This document shows positions 6,512 to 17,274 of a DNA stretch of 30,433 nt, one piece after another. The stretch lies in contig JAADJD010000037.1 in assembly GCA_013150955.1 (NCBI GenBank), positions 1 through 30,433 on the forward strand, written 5' to 3'. A program made the translations under genes and the position numbers. Within the stretch, counting starts at the first letter, position 1, and each line of letters starts with the position of its first letter. Origin of the DNA: Calditrichota bacterium (GTDB lineage Bacteria > Calditrichota > Calditrichia > RBG-13-44-9 > J042). Under the pieces are notes generated by a model, which had not been told where the DNA came from, searched no databases, and saw only the letters and a program-made list of their open reading frames with translations.

Positions 6512-7681
6512 ATGAAGGAACGCTCATTCTGGATTTTATTTTTTACGGTTTTTGCAGCCATGCTGGGCCTGGGCATCATCGGCCCGTTAATGCCCCTGCT
6601 GGCCAAACGACTGGGTGCGACCGGATTGGCACTGGGACTGGTCTTTTCCGGATTTTCAATTGCGCGATCGTTAACCATGCCGCTGGTGGGGCACCAGAGT
6701 GACCGCCTGGGACGCAAACGCTTTATCGTTGTGGGATTGCTGATCTACTCCCTCATCTCCATTGGATACCTCTTCAGCCACTCGGTTGTGGAGCTGATCT
6801 GGCTGCGGGTGTTGCACGGAATGGCATCGGCCATGGTGATTCCCATTGCCATGGCCTACGCCGGGGAACTGGCCCCAAAGGGACATGAAGGCGAGACCAT
6901 GGGCACGTTCTCCATTGCTACCATGGCCGGTCTGGGGGTGGGGCCGCTACTGGGCGGGGTGTTAACCGATTGGCTGGGCGAAGCCGCGGCGTTCCTTTCC
7001 CTTACGTTCCTGGCCCTCATTGCCGCTGTTTTCAGTTACGGTTTTCTACCCGAATCCCGCAGTCGCAGTCGGGCAGCGGAAATTTCATTCCTAAAAGGCC
7101 TGAAACGGCTGTTGAGCCAGCGCGCCATTCTGGGCGTCCTCTGGTTCCGTTTTATTATGACCCTGGCCCGCGGAACCATCATTTCCTTTTTCCCGATTTA
7201 CGCCGCGTCGGTGGGAATCTCCCTGGCAAAAATTGGTGTACTGCTATCCATCAACATGCTGTTGATGTCTTTCTTACAAAAATTCTTCGGTCGACTGACC
7301 GACCGCATCGGCCACCGCCTGCAATTTATTCGAATGGGCATGATGCTGGCGGCCATCTCGCTGGCCCTGATCCCTTATTTTCATCATTTCTGGGAGCTTT
7401 TCTTCCTGAACGTTTTGATGGGCCTGGGTGGCGCCATTGCCTTCCCCGCCGCCGTGGCCCTGATGGTCGAATACGGTCGCCGTCGGGGAATGGGGAGTGC
7501 CATGGCCTATTTCAACATGGCCCTCAGCACCGGAATGATTCTGGCTCCCTTACTCAGCGGGGCCATCATGGACATTTTCCACATCGAGGCCATCTTCTAC
7601 GTAAACGGTTCACTCATCGCACTGGGTGTGGGAATTTTCACCCTGCTCACCCATCCCCGATTCCAATTCCGCGCTCACTAA
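6512..7681 (+). CDS. Major facilitator superfamily transporter
   Basis: The protein has 389 residues and about 12 hydrophobic segments, the usual size for a 12-helix MFS carrier. Motif A between helices 2 and 3 reads GHQSDRLGRKRF with D64, and a second half-copy GRLTDRIGHR occurs between helices 8 and 9. A motif-C-like Gly-rich helix, AGLGVGPLLGGVL, points to the drug:H+ antiporter side of the family, so export of a small molecule is likely. Substrate unknown. It starts 75 bases after the hydrolase with no strong Shine-Dalgarno site, so co-transcription with the two enzymes upstream is possible but not shown. Confidence 0.88.
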   Translation: MKERSFWILFFTVFAAMLGLGIIGPLMPLLAKRLGATGLALGLVFSGFSIARSLTMPLVGHQSDRLGRKRFIVVGLLIYSLISIGYLFSHSVVELIWLRVLHGMASAMVIPIAMAYAGELAPKGHEGETMGTFSIATMAGLGVGPLLGGVLTDWLGEAAAFLSLTFLALIAAVFSYGFLPESRSRSRAAEISFLKGLKRLLSQRAILGVLWFRFIMTLARGTIISFFPIYAASVGISLAKIGVLLSINMLLMSFLQKFFGRLTDRIGHRLQFIRMGMMLAAISLALIPYFHHFWELFFLNVLMGLGGAIAFPAAVALMVEYGRRRGMGSAMAYFNMALSTGMILAPLLSGAIMDIFHIEAIFYVNGSLIALGVGIFTLLTHPRFQFRAH

Positions 7682-7860
7682 AGCCTTCCCGGGGGCCATT
7701 TTTGCTCCGTTTCCGGCATTCTCCAGACATTTCTACCATATTTGGGCAGAAACAACATCGATTACCGCCACCATTAAAGAGCCCCCTGGAACGGTCGATG
7801 ACTAACTCTTGGTCTAATAAATGCAGTTACTGCAGATTCATGAGAAGGTATTTCAGGAAC

Positions 7861-10800
7861 ATGCCTATTAAACAAAAAATTATTGCGGGAGCAATAGTTG
7901 TTCTTTTCGGATTTTCGCTGTTTAACTACCTCTTTTTTCCTCGTCAAATCGAAAAACATTTCCGTGAAGAAACGCAACATCGTGCCCGGCAAATCGCCCA
8001 GATGATTGCGGCCAATCTGGAAGTGGCCGTAACCCGGCAAAACTCGGCCTTTCTGGATTCGGTTTTCGAAATCCTTCAGAAGGATCGGGAGATTGCCTAC
8101 ATTGTCTACCAGGATCGGGAACGGGGAACCATTGCCTATAACCCGAAGCAAATCCACATTCCCTATCCGGTGCTGAACAAAACCCGGACTTTCGCTGAGC
8201 AGGACACCATTCTCCATTATTACCGACACGTGAAATCCGGGAACAGGGCACTGGGCGATTTATTTATCGGTTTATCCATTCAAGAAAGGAATCAACACAT
8301 TTATCAGTTAAGAAGATTCGTTGGCATCTCCAGCCTGATATTATTTTTGATGGGCATTCTGGCCGCCGTTTTTCTGGGAACGGTCATCACCCATCCACTC
8401 AACCGCTTTATCCAGAATTTGCGATCGGCCCGTCGGAGCGGAGGGAAACTGGATCGGAATCTGGTGCAGGAACGGGAAGATGAGTTTGGCGAACTCATCG
8501 ACGCGTTTAACGAGATGAGCGCCGATCTGGAATCGCAACGCCGGGCCCAGAAAGAAGCCCGGGAACATCAGCGGGCACTGATGGAAGCGGTGGGGGAATC
8601 GGTCATCACCTGCGATCCATCCGGCACCATTGTGCTGATCAACAAAACGGCCGAAATGCAATTCCAGTACACGTCCGATGAATTCGTGGGACGGAACATC
8701 CGCGAACTGTTCACCCGCTCCTCCCAGCAAATTTTTTCGGAATGTTTGCACCAGATGGCCACAGATTCGGTGGACACATCCCGGTGCAATACACTCAACG
8801 ATCTGGAAGGCCAGCGAAAAGACGGATCCACCTTTGCGGCGAAAATTTCCATCGAAAAGGTACATCTGGATCAGCGCGACCTGTTCACGCTGGTTATTGA
8901 GGACATCACCGAAGAAAAAATTACCCAGAAAAAAATCCAGCAAAGCGAAGAAAAAATCCGCGCATTGTTCGAGGCCATTCCCGATTGCATTTTCTGGGTA
9001 TCCACCGATGGACGGATGCTGGGATATAAACCATCCGCCAGCGGGATCTCGCCCATCCCCTTAAACGACTTTATTCATCAACACATTCGGGAGATCTTTC
9101 CTGCGGATTTGGCCGAAAAGCTGGAGAAACACCTTCAAGCCGCGCTAAAGGATGGTAGCATCCAGACGTTCGAATACAAAATGACCATCGATGGCAGGGT
9201 TCATTACTTCGAAGCTCGCATGCGTCAGTTTACCGAAGATGCCGTGGTGGCCATCGTACGGGACATTACCGAGTACAAAAAGATCTTGAAAGACCTGGCC
9301 CGTGCGCGCGATGCTGCCGAAGCCGCCGTCCGTGCCAAAAGCGAATTTCTGGCCAACATGAGCCACGAAATCCGAACCCCCCTCAACGCCATTGTGGGAA
9401 TGACCGGATTGCTACTGGATACCCCACTAAACGAAGAGCAACAGGATTACGTGAAAACCATCCGCACCAGTAGCGATGCCCTGCTATCGCTGATCAACGA
9501 CATTCTGGACTTCTCCAAGATTGAAGCCGGCAAAATGGAGCTGGAGGAAGTGCCGTTTTACATCCGGGAATGTGTGGAGGATTGCCTGGATTTGATCACC
9601 ACCCGCGCCAGCGAAAAGGGTCTGGAACTGGCTTATTTTATTCACGACGATGTACCCACCTCTATTTATGGAGACGTGACCCGCGTGCGCCAGGTGTTGA
9701 CCAATCTACTCAGCAACGCCGTGAAGTTTACCGAGAAGGGCGACATAACCGTCTGGGTAAAAGCCCGGCCACTGAGCGGGGATGAGTATGAAATTCAGTT
9801 TTCCGTGAAAGACACCGGTATTGGCATCCCCAAAGAAAAAATCGAAAAACTCTTCGAGGCCTTCACCCAGGTAGACGCGTCCACCACCCGACGTTACGGC
9901 GGCACCGGTCTGGGACTCACCATCAGCAAACGCCTGACGGAAATGATGGGTGGACGCATCTGGGTGGAAAGCGAACCGGGCAAGGGATCGGTCTTTCATT
10001 TCACCATTCGAGCCCGCGCGGCACACTTACCGGAACTGGACGTACCCGATTATTCCGAAGTTTCCCTGGCCGGACGCCACTTTCTGATTGTGGACGACAA
10101 CGAGACCAATCGGTTGATTCTTCGAAAACAACTGGAAAAATGGGAAATTCAGGTGACCGAAGCCGCCAACGGGACGGCAGCGCTGGATATCCTGACCCGA
10201 CTGTCCCGACTGGATGGGATCATTCTGGACATGCAGATGCCAGACATGGACGGCCTGCAACTGGCGCGGATCATTAAAGACATGGAGCGGTTCCGTCACA
10301 TCCCCATCATCCTGCTTACCTCGATGGGCACGGGCAAAAAGGATCTGGATAACCGGCTGTTTGATGCCGTTTTGTCGAAACCCATTAAACCGTCCAACCT
10401 GCTCAACATTCTAATCACCCTATTCAGCGGCAAACCGGTGAATTTTAAGAAGGTTTCCGGCTGGCAGGGCTTTGACAAAGACATGGGAAAAAAATTCCCA
10501 CTGAAGATTCTGCTGGCCGAAGACAATCGCGTCAACCAGAAGGTTACGTTGCGCATTCTGGAGAAGCTGGGATATCGGGCGGACGTGGTGGCAAATGGTC
10601 AGGAAGCAGTGGAGGCCACGGCACGCCAGCCCTACGATGTGATTCTAATGGATGTCCAGATGCCCGAAATGGATGGCGTGGAAGCCACGCGCCGCATTCG
10701 GCAAACGCTGCCAGCCGATCGGCAGCCGCGCATCATTGCACTGACCGCCAATGCCCTGGCAGGCGACCGGGAACGCTACCTGCAAGCCGGAATGGACGAT

Positions 10801-10875
10801 TATCTGAGCAAACCCCTCCGTAACGAAGACCTGATGGATGCCCTCAAACGCAGTTACGAAATCTTGCACCATTAG
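7861..10875 (+). CDS. Membrane hybrid sensor histidine kinase (BarA/GacS-like)
   Basis: The protein has 1004 residues from the chosen ATG. Order: TM1 (about 7-28), an extracytoplasmic sensor segment of about 120 residues, TM2 (about 153-175), HAMP, PAS (from about 240), PAS (from about 366), HisKA with H502 in [12 protein letters not shown], HATPase with the G box GGTGLGL (680-686), REC1 with acidic pair D745/D746 and phosphoacceptor D790, and REC2 with E887/D888 and D931. No HPt domain follows, so phosphotransfer must use a separate HPt protein or the receivers act intramolecularly. The frame stays open far upstream, but that part overlaps the MFS gene and has no domain sense. ATGs at 7798 and 7840 are other possible starts; 7861 places a short basic segment before TM1. 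The signal sensed is unknown. Confidence 0.92.
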   Translation: MPIKQKIIAGAIVVLFGFSLFNYLFFPRQIEKHFREETQHRARQIAQMIAANLEVAVTRQNSAFLDSVFEILQKDREIAYIVYQDRERGTIAYNPKQIHIPYPVLNKTRTFAEQDTILHYYRHVKSGNRALGDLFIGLSIQERNQHIYQLRRFVGISSLILFLMGILAAVFLGTVITHPLNRFIQNLRSARRSGGKLDRNLVQEREDEFGELIDAFNEMSADLESQRRAQKEAREHQRALMEAVGESVITCDPSGTIVLINKTAEMQFQYTSDEFVGRNIRELFTRSSQQIFSECLHQMATDSVDTSRCNTLNDLEGQRKDGSTFAAKISIEKVHLDQRDLFTLVIEDITEEKITQKKIQQSEEKIRALFEAIPDCIFWVSTDGRMLGYKPSASGISPIPLNDFIHQHIREIFPADLAEKLEKHLQAALKDGSIQTFEYKMTIDGRVHYFEARMRQFTEDAVVAIVRDITEYKKILKDLARARDAAEAAVRAKSEFLANMSHEIRTPLNAIVGMTGLLLDTPLNEEQQDYVKTIRTSSDALLSLINDILDFSKIEAGKMELEEVPFYIRECVEDCLDLITTRASEKGLELAYFIHDDVPTSIYGDVTRVRQVLTNLLSNAVKFTEKGDITVWVKARPLSGDEYEIQFSVKDTGIGIPKEKIEKLFEAFTQVDASTTRRYGGTGLGLTISKRLTEMMGGRIWVESEPGKGSVFHFTIRARAAHLPELDVPDYSEVSLAGRHFLIVDDNETNRLILRKQLEKWEIQVTEAANGTAALDILTRLSRLDGIILDMQMPDMDGLQLARIIKDMERFRHIPIILLTSMGTGKKDLDNRLFDAVLSKPIKPSNLLNILITLFSGKPVNFKKVSGWQGFDKDMGKKFPLKILLAEDNRVNQKVTLRILEKLGYRADVVANGQEAVEATARQPYDVILMDVQMPEMDGVEATRRIRQTLPADRQPRIIALTANALAGDRERYLQAGMDDYLSKPLRNEDLMDALKRSYEILHH

Positions 10876-10936
10876 CCCATCCCGGCAACGAAACACCCTG
10901 CAGCCACTCCCTTGTAAATGGAACTGCGCAATGGCC

Positions 10937-13900
10937 TTATCGGTCGGGTTGTAACATTTTACGAATGGTTTCCAGAAGCAGAATGGGACTGAACGGCTTT
11001 TGAATGAAATGTTCTCCGGGATTTAAGCGTCCTTCCCGCAACACCATGTTATCGGTATAGCCGGAGATGTACAACACTTTCACATCCGGGAAATAGCGCC
11101 GAATCTGCTGTGCCAGCTCCCCGCCGCTCATTTCGGGCATTACCACATCGGTTAGCAACAGGTGGATTGGTTCCTGAAGATTGCGAGCAATTTCCAGCGC
11201 CTCTCGCCCCTGCCGGGCTTCAATCAGGCGATATCCCCTTTCGCTAAGTACCGACCGGATCAACTTCCGCACCGCCTCATCATCCTCCACCACCATGATG
11301 GTTTCCGTCCCCTGAAGGGAATCGGCCGTTAATCGGTTACCAGACGAGGTCGACGGGATGGCTTTTTCTTCCACCCGCGGCAGGTAAATTTTAAAAGTAC
11401 TCCCCTTGCCGGGCTCACTGTACACCCAGATGAACCCGTTGTTCTGCTTGATAATTCCGTACACCGTGGCCAATCCCAGTCCGGTACCTTTTCCCTTTTC
11501 CTTGGTGGTAAAGAACGGCTCAAAAATATGCTGCTGCGTTTCCCGATCCATCCCGACTCCGGTGTCTGTAACCGCCAGCATCACATAGCGCCCCTGCCGC
11601 GCTCCCATGTGCTTTTCAATGTAGTGATCGTCCAGTTCCACGTTGGCGGTCTCGATAATCAACTTCCCGCCATTGGGCATGGCGTCTCGCGCATTCACCA
11701 CCAGATTCATCAGCACCTGCTCCACCTGATTGGGATCGATTTTCACATTTCCGGCTTCGGGATCCAGGTGAATGATCAGATCCACATCTTCCCCGATGAG
11801 TCGGCGCAGCATGTTGGTCAGATCGCGGATGATTTCATTCAAATTGACCACCCGCGGTTGAACGATCTGCCGCCGGCTAAACGCCAGCAATTGACTGGTT
11901 AGCTCGGAGGCTTTTTCGCTGGCCATCAGGATTTGTTGCACAGGTTTGTACATGGGAGAATCCTGCGGAATCTGGCTCAGCAGCAGCTCCGAATAGCCAT
12001 TAATAATGGTCAGGATGTTGTTGAAATCATGGGCCACGCCACCGGCCAGTCGTCCCACGGCCTCCATTTTCTGCGCCTGAAACAGCTGGGCTTCCAGCTG
12101 CTTGCGTTCGGTGATGTCGGACGCCACGCCGATCAATGCAATGGGCTGCGATTCCCGATCATAAATCACCGAAGTGGACAAAAAGATGGGAAATTCCTCT
12201 CCATTCTTCCGGCGGTTCAGTAGCTCGCCCTGCCAGCCGCCAGCCAGCGTCTGAGGCAAAATCTGCCGCACTTTTTCCGGATCGTTGTTGGGAGACCGAA
12301 TGATATGGATGGGCTTCCCGATGACTTCCTCGCGGGTATAGCCGTAAATTTTACAGAAGGCCTCGTTCACAAAGATGATGGTATCATTTAAATCGGTGAT
12401 GGTTACGGCCTCGCGGATGCTGCGCAGCGCATGAGCCAGCAGCGTGCGTTCCTGTTCCGCCTGCAACCGCAGCATGGTGATCCCCAGCAGATTGGCGGCC
12501 GTCTTCAGGGCTTCGATTTCATGACTGGACCATTCGATCTCATCGCGGCAGTTGTCAAATCCAATGAATCCCCACCATTCGTTGCCTACAAAAATGGGGG
12601 CCACCAGAATAAACTGAATTTGCTGAGCCTGCAGCACCTCGCGTTCGGGTTCCGGGAAATCCCGCACCTTACCAAAAATCAACCGTCCCTGTCCCAATTC
12701 TTCTACCCATCGCCCGAAACCGTTCTGGACGTAGGGGAAATCCTGTAAATCGGGATTATCAATCTGGGGCTCAATTCCCTCGGCCACCCATTCATACAGC
12801 TGGCTGGCCAGTAATTGTCCATCTTCGGATCTGGAATTTTTGAAAATATACACCCGGCTGGCACGGGAGGCCTTCCCCAGCCGTTCCATAATTTCCTGGA
12901 TGTAAGTATCCCAATTTTTCCCCTGAATAAACTTGGTTGCCGCGTAATTTACCGCTTCCAGAATGTCGTCCTTTCGTTTCAGGGCATCTTCCGTCTTGCG
13001 GCGCTGGCTAACATCCATGAGCTGCGCCACCGATCGCACCCGTCCCCGGGCATCCCGAAACGTATTGGCGCGCACCTCCAGCCGCTTGATCGTTCCATCT
13101 TTGCACACCACGTCCAGCTCGTAGCGGGATGGCACATCCTCCCCCCGCTGCCGCTTTTTGTAGCGTTCGACGGTGGCCTCCAGATCCTTCTTGTCCAGCA
13201 GACGACGAAAATCCGCCCCAATCAACTCCTCCCGGGAATACCCCACCATGCGGCAAAATTCATCGTTGACGTAAATAAAGCGGAACTGATCATCCACCAG
13301 AGTGACCCCGGAATGGGAATGTTCCACAATGGAACGGAATTTCTCTTCACTGGCGCGCAATTCTTTAATCATAGCGCGGATGGATGACACATCGCGGACG
13401 TAAATGGCTACCAGAAAGGGATCGGCAGCGGACAGGGTCACAAAGCGGACATCCAGATAGCCCGTCTGCCCATCCTTTCGCTTGAACGGCAATTCAAACG
13501 TGAGCGTTTTCCCGGCAACCCGATCCGCTACAAATTTCCGAAATTCCTTCCAGAAAGGGATCTGCAGGATTTTCAGCGATTGCCCCAGCAAATCACCGGC
13601 GGCATACCCGGTAATATTGCAAAAGGTTGGATTGACCTCCAGAATGCACCCCTGATCGTCTACCAGAATAAATCCATCGCTTACGTTATCCAGCAACAAT
13701 CGGGTTCGCTGGAAAAGCGATGGGTTTTGTGGGGCATCCTGTTCCCGCTGTAATTCGGCAGATACCCGTGGTGCCCAGGTTTGCAATATCTGGCGAATCC
13801 GCGCTCCATCGATTCCTTTCTTCTGAAACAGAAGGGCCAGAACACCCAGCGGCTGACCATCGGATGCAGTGAGCACCTGTCCCACATAGCAACGGAAGGG

Positions 13901-14581
13901 AGGTCGCCCATTCTGCAGGGGTGCCGGTAACTTTCGCTCGACCTGTCGTCGAGCCAAACAGGTGCCTTCTTTTAATACCCGTTCACACCAGGTGCCTTGA
14001 ACAGCATAGGAGACATTGTCCACCGGATACCCATTGCGGTACAGCATTCGGGTCTGCAATTGCTTTTGCTGCGGATCCATAAAGCGGGCTACAAAGGCGA
14101 CATCGGCGCCCAGCTGTTCCGACAGAAACTGCAATAGATAATGAAAGAATGGCTCACCCACAGCCGTCGCCAGCGGCCCATCTTTCGTCGCACTCATCGA
14201 CCGCTGCCGGGATGAATCCGATACCCCACAGGTGGCCAGGTAAATCACTGGAACAGTATCCAGTGCCACTACCTCAACGGAACAAAAGCACGTTTCCCCC
14301 TTCCGTCCTTTTAATCGCATCATACGCCGGGAAAAAGCGCCTTTCCCTTCCTGGAGAAAATCCTGCAGCGACTCCGCATCTTTCCCCGACAGAAAATCAA
14401 AAACGGAGGCGCCCTGCATTTCTTCGGGAGAGCCGCCCAATTGTCGGGCAATGGATTCGCACACGTATACGGTGCGTCCCCGGGCATCAAAAATCCAGAA
14501 TCCTGTCGGATCCCCTACCCCGGATCTCTGCATATCGGACATGCGATCTTTCAAACCAACCTCAGCGACCGGTTTCTTCAT
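10937..14581 (-). CDS. Soluble multi-PAS/GAF hybrid histidine kinase
   Basis: The protein has 1214 residues and no membrane segment. Order by sequence: PAS near the N terminus (FWIFDARGRTVYV), a GAF-like region (about 130-280), two PAS domains (DGFILVDDQGCILEVNPTF; SGVTLVDDQFRFIYVNDEF), a second GAF (WWGFIGFDN), a fourth PAS (AVTITDLNDTIIFVNEAF), HisKA with H851 in GGVAHDFNNIL, HATPase with GKGTGLGLATVYG, and a C-terminal receiver with D1145 in LLTDVVMPEMSG. The AHDFNN-type H box plus C-terminal receiver is typical of cytoplasmic NtrB-like hybrid kinases. The ATG at 14581 has GGAAGG four bases upstream; a GTG at 14593 is the alternative. It converges with the membrane hybrid kinase, leaving 61 bases between them. 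No cognate DNA-binding regulator is adjacent. Confidence 0.92.
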   Translation of the reverse strand: MKKPVAEVGLKDRMSDMQRSGVGDPTGFWIFDARGRTVYVCESIARQLGGSPEEMQGASVFDFLSGKDAESLQDFLQEGKGAFSRRMMRLKGRKGETCFCSVEVVALDTVPVIYLATCGVSDSSRQRSMSATKDGPLATAVGEPFFHYLLQFLSEQLGADVAFVARFMDPQQKQLQTRMLYRNGYPVDNVSYAVQGTWCERVLKEGTCLARRQVERKLPAPLQNGRPPFRCYVGQVLTASDGQPLGVLALLFQKKGIDGARIRQILQTWAPRVSAELQREQDAPQNPSLFQRTRLLLDNVSDGFILVDDQGCILEVNPTFCNITGYAAGDLLGQSLKILQIPFWKEFRKFVADRVAGKTLTFELPFKRKDGQTGYLDVRFVTLSAADPFLVAIYVRDVSSIRAMIKELRASEEKFRSIVEHSHSGVTLVDDQFRFIYVNDEFCRMVGYSREELIGADFRRLLDKKDLEATVERYKKRQRGEDVPSRYELDVVCKDGTIKRLEVRANTFRDARGRVRSVAQLMDVSQRRKTEDALKRKDDILEAVNYAATKFIQGKNWDTYIQEIMERLGKASRASRVYIFKNSRSEDGQLLASQLYEWVAEGIEPQIDNPDLQDFPYVQNGFGRWVEELGQGRLIFGKVRDFPEPEREVLQAQQIQFILVAPIFVGNEWWGFIGFDNCRDEIEWSSHEIEALKTAANLLGITMLRLQAEQERTLLAHALRSIREAVTITDLNDTIIFVNEAFCKIYGYTREEVIGKPIHIIRSPNNDPEKVRQILPQTLAGGWQGELLNRRKNGEEFPIFLSTSVIYDRESQPIALIGVASDITERKQLEAQLFQAQKMEAVGRLAGGVAHDFNNILTIINGYSELLLSQIPQDSPMYKPVQQILMASEKASELTSQLLAFSRRQIVQPRVVNLNEIIRDLTNMLRRLIGEDVDLIIHLDPEAGNVKIDPNQVEQVLMNLVVNARDAMPNGGKLIIETANVELDDHYIEKHMGARQGRYVMLAVTDTGVGMDRETQQHIFEPFFTTKEKGKGTGLGLATVYGIIKQNNGFIWVYSEPGKGSTFKIYLPRVEEKAIPSTSSGNRLTADSLQGTETIMVVEDDEAVRKLIRSVLSERGYRLIEARQGREALEIARNLQEPIHLLLTDVVMPEMSGGELAQQIRRYFPDVKVLYISGYTDNMVLREGRLNPGEHFIQKPFSPILLLETIRKMLQPDR

Positions 14582-14596
14582 AGGGCCTTCCACATT

Positions 14597-15199
14597 TTAT
14601 GGTTATGTTGACCATCCATTACCCAATCCGTTACCTTACTGCAAAAGGCGATATTCACCCCAACCACCGCGTCCGCATACTACCGGGGAATCATCTATCA
14701 AACGGCGAAAAAATGATGGAAACGATTGACCAGAATCGGGACAGGCAATAATCAATAATTCAATGAAAGGATACGGTTTATGAAAAATGCCAGAACCATG
14801 TTTTCGAATGATTGTTTTCACAAGACCCATCGACGCAAATCCATTTGCTTCCTGTTTCCCTTTTCCAGAACTTACATAATCGGAAATTCACCCCAAAAAT
14901 TTACATTTAGCATGCATTTTACTGAAAATATTTCGCAAAATCAGATAAAATATTACCGAATCTTGAAAGTTTTACGGGCTTTGAAAAAAAATTTCGGAAT
15001 TTGGAAAAACCGCCAGTTTCTCCAGAATCATTTCCGATAATTGAGTTTACTGCCCGGGTGCTCTTTTCGGCTTCTAAATACAACCGGCTTTTGCCCAATC
15101 GGGAACGGAACCCGATCGCACCTTGGGGCGATAAAATCCATTAGCAATTGCTTCATCAGATTTTATTTTTGAAATTCGTATGGAAAAATTGGGGGTTTT
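14597..15199. other. Intergenic region between divergent kinase and porX genes
   Basis: The 600-base gap separates two divergently transcribed signalling genes, so it should hold both promoters. It is AT-rich toward porX. An 86-codon open frame at 14780-15040 has a low-complexity Phe/Lys/Asn-rich composition and no recognisable domain, and I do not call it a gene. A run GGGGG sits just before the porX ATG (about 15191-15195). No palindromic repeat copy and no RNA gene was recognised. Confidence 0.55.
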
Positions 15200-16759
15200 A
15201 TGAAAAAGAACAAGATTTTATGGGTGGACGATGAGATTGAATTCCTGCAACCACACATTCTGTTTCTGCAGGAAAAAGGCTATCAAGTGGATACGGCCAC
15301 CAACGCCGACGACGCCCTGGACATGATTCAAAAGCAGCATTACGACCTTATTCTACTGGACGAAACCATGCCGGGGAAGGACGGTCTGACCGCGCTGGGA
15401 GAAATCAAGAACCACAACCCCGCCCTTCCGGTAATCATGATTACCAAAAACGAAGAAGAAACCCTGATGGAAGAAGCCATTGGCGCCCATATTGACGATT
15501 ATCTGACGAAACCCGTCAATCCCAGCCAGATCCTTCTGGCCGCAAAAAAAATTCTGGAAACCCGCCACATCTCCCAGAAAAAGATTACCCGGGATTACGC
15601 TCAGGAACTCAATAAAATTACCATGCAATTGATGTCCCCGCTGGAGCCGGAGGATTGGGTCGAAATTTACCTGAAACTCACCCAATGGGACATTCAACTG
15701 GATGAGGTGGGAGATCGGGATCTGCGCGAGGTGATTTACAACCAGCGGCGGGAATGCAACGTGGAATTCGGCAAGTACATCGAAAAACATTATCAGCACT
15801 GGGTGAATAGTGGAGAACGCCCCACCCTCTCGGTGGATGTGGTGAAGCAATACGTCTATCCCGAACTGGAGGCGGGGAAAAAAGTGGTGCTGGTGATCAT
15901 CGACTGTCTGCGCCTGGATCAGTGGTTTACCCTGGAAAAATATTTTTACGACTACTACCACATTCAGCGGGATTACTACTTCTCCATCCTGCCCACGGCC
16001 ACTCCCTTTTCCCGGAACGCCATCTTCAGCGGCCTCTTCCCCAGCGAAATCGAGAAGCGATATCCCGACCTGTGGGCAAAAGGTGAAGACGACGACTACA
16101 GCCGCAACCGATACGAAAACCAGCTCCTGTTCGACCAGCTTCGTTTACTGGGCATACGCCTGAAGACCGAACCCCGCTACAGCAAGGTGCTGAATGTGGA
16201 GGAAGCCCGTCAGGTGGAGCGCAATCTGGAATCTTTCCTGACCACCCCAATCTTCAGTCTGGTCATTAATTTTGTGGACATTCTGGCGCACAGCCGCTCC
16301 GATCTGCCCATTCTGAAAGAGATTGCCCCGGACGAATCCTCGTACCGCTCGCTCACCCGCTCCTGGTTTGAACATTCTCCCGTACACACCATCTTTCAAA
16401 AACTGGCTTCCATGAATGTTACCGTCATTGTCACCACCGATCATGGGAGCATCCGTTGCCTGCGGGGCACAAAAGTGCTGGGAGACCGGGAAACTTCCAC
16501 CAATCTTCGCTACAAATACGGCCGCAATCTGAAGGTGGATCCCAAACACGCATTGATTATTAAAAATCCGCTGGATTTCAAGCTGCCCAGGCGTAATTTC
16601 AACGTGAATTATATCATTGCCAAAGAGGATTACTATTTTGTTTACCCGACCAATTATCACAAATATCTGGCGTACTATCGGGACAGTTTTCAGCATGGTG
16701 GCATTTCGCTGGAGGAAATGATTCTGCCCATTGTTAAACTGCAACCGAAGTCGATTTAA
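15200..16759 (+). CDS. porX: PorX-type response regulator with PglZ/alkaline phosphatase domain
   Basis: The protein has 519 residues. An N-terminal receiver (1-120) has acidic D10/D11, phosphoacceptor D54 in LLDETMPGKDG, and a conserved Lys in DDYLTKP. It is followed by a helical linker and a C-terminal alkaline-phosphatase-superfamily PglZ domain with metal-ligand motifs VLVIIDCLRLDQW, PTATPFSRNAIFSGLFP, NFVDILAHSR and TTDHGSIR. This architecture is PorX. In Bacteroidota PorX with the kinase PorY controls type IX secretion, and its effector domain is reported to cleave oligonucleotides in a zinc-dependent way. No DNA-binding domain is present. Here it heads a cluster with tsaE, tsaB and rimI, and its kinase partner is not obvious; either kinase just upstream could be considered. 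The identification is firm, but the output pathway in this organism is inference. Confidence 0.93.
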   Translation: MKKNKILWVDDEIEFLQPHILFLQEKGYQVDTATNADDALDMIQKQHYDLILLDETMPGKDGLTALGEIKNHNPALPVIMITKNEEETLMEEAIGAHIDDYLTKPVNPSQILLAAKKILETRHISQKKITRDYAQELNKITMQLMSPLEPEDWVEIYLKLTQWDIQLDEVGDRDLREVIYNQRRECNVEFGKYIEKHYQHWVNSGERPTLSVDVVKQYVYPELEAGKKVVLVIIDCLRLDQWFTLEKYFYDYYHIQRDYYFSILPTATPFSRNAIFSGLFPSEIEKRYPDLWAKGEDDDYSRNRYENQLLFDQLRLLGIRLKTEPRYSKVLNVEEARQVERNLESFLTTPIFSLVINFVDILAHSRSDLPILKEIAPDESSYRSLTRSWFEHSPVHTIFQKLASMNVTVIVTTDHGSIRCLRGTKVLGDRETSTNLRYKYGRNLKVDPKHALIIKNPLDFKLPRRNFNVNYIIAKEDYYFVYPTNYHKYLAYYRDSFQHGGISLEEMILPIVKLQPKSI

Positions 16760-16773
16760 AACAGGAACGATTT

Positions 16774-17274
16774 ATGCCCTCACAATCATCAAAGACACTG
16801 GATAAAACGGAAGTTATCCGAAAAGAAACGGTCAATACGCAAACCCCGGAAGAGACCGCCGCACTGGCCGGTCGTTTTGCGCAGCAGCTGAAGCCGGGAG
16901 ATGTGGTGGCATTTTTTGGCGATCTGGGAACCGGAAAAACGTTCTTCATCCAGGGCATTTGCCGGGCGCTGGGATGCCGGGAATACGTGACCAGCCCCAC
17001 CTTCACCATTTTGCAGGAATACCAAACGCCATCCGGCATCCCCATTTATCATTTTGATTTTTATCGGCTTTCTCACCCGGCGGAGCTGGTCAATCTGGGC
17101 CTGGAAGACTTTCTTTATGGAGAGGGCATTTCGGTAATCGAGTGGGCAGACAAAATCCAGGACGAGCTGCCCATTCCCCGCTGGGAAATTCACCTTTCTT
17201 TTGTGGAAGGGCAGGCCACTGCGCGGCAAATTCGAATTCTTCGAGTGGAGTGGAAAGATGACCAAAACGCCTGA
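16774..17274 (+). CDS. tsaE: tRNA t6A biosynthesis ATPase TsaE
   Basis: The protein has 166 residues. TsaE is the ATPase that acts with TsaB and TsaD to attach threonylcarbamoyl to A37 of ANN-decoding tRNAs. The Walker A motif GDLGTGKT is at 49-56, followed by FFIQGICRALG, SPTFTILQEY and HFDFYRLSHPAEL (switch region), then EDFLYGEGISVIEWADK, all hallmarks of the family. The N terminus has about 20 extra residues, which may mean a later start. It lies 14 bases after porX and overlaps tsaB by 17 bases. Confidence 0.95.
   Translation: MPSQSSKTLDKTEVIRKETVNTQTPEETAALAGRFAQQLKPGDVVAFFGDLGTGKTFFIQGICRALGCREYVTSPTFTILQEYQTPSGIPIYHFDFYRLSHPAELVNLGLEDFLYGEGISVIEWADKIQDELPIPRWEIHLSFVEGQATARQIRILRVEWKDDQNA

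Noticed and set aside
6970-7860. N-terminal extension of the hybrid kinase back to 6970
   Set aside because: This part is the MFS gene read in another frame; it is Pro/Arg/His-rich with no domain, and the kinase starts naturally near 7861.
14780-15040. 86-codon open frame upstream of porX
   Set aside because: Composition is that of AT-rich non-coding DNA with no recognisable domain and no clear ribosome binding site.
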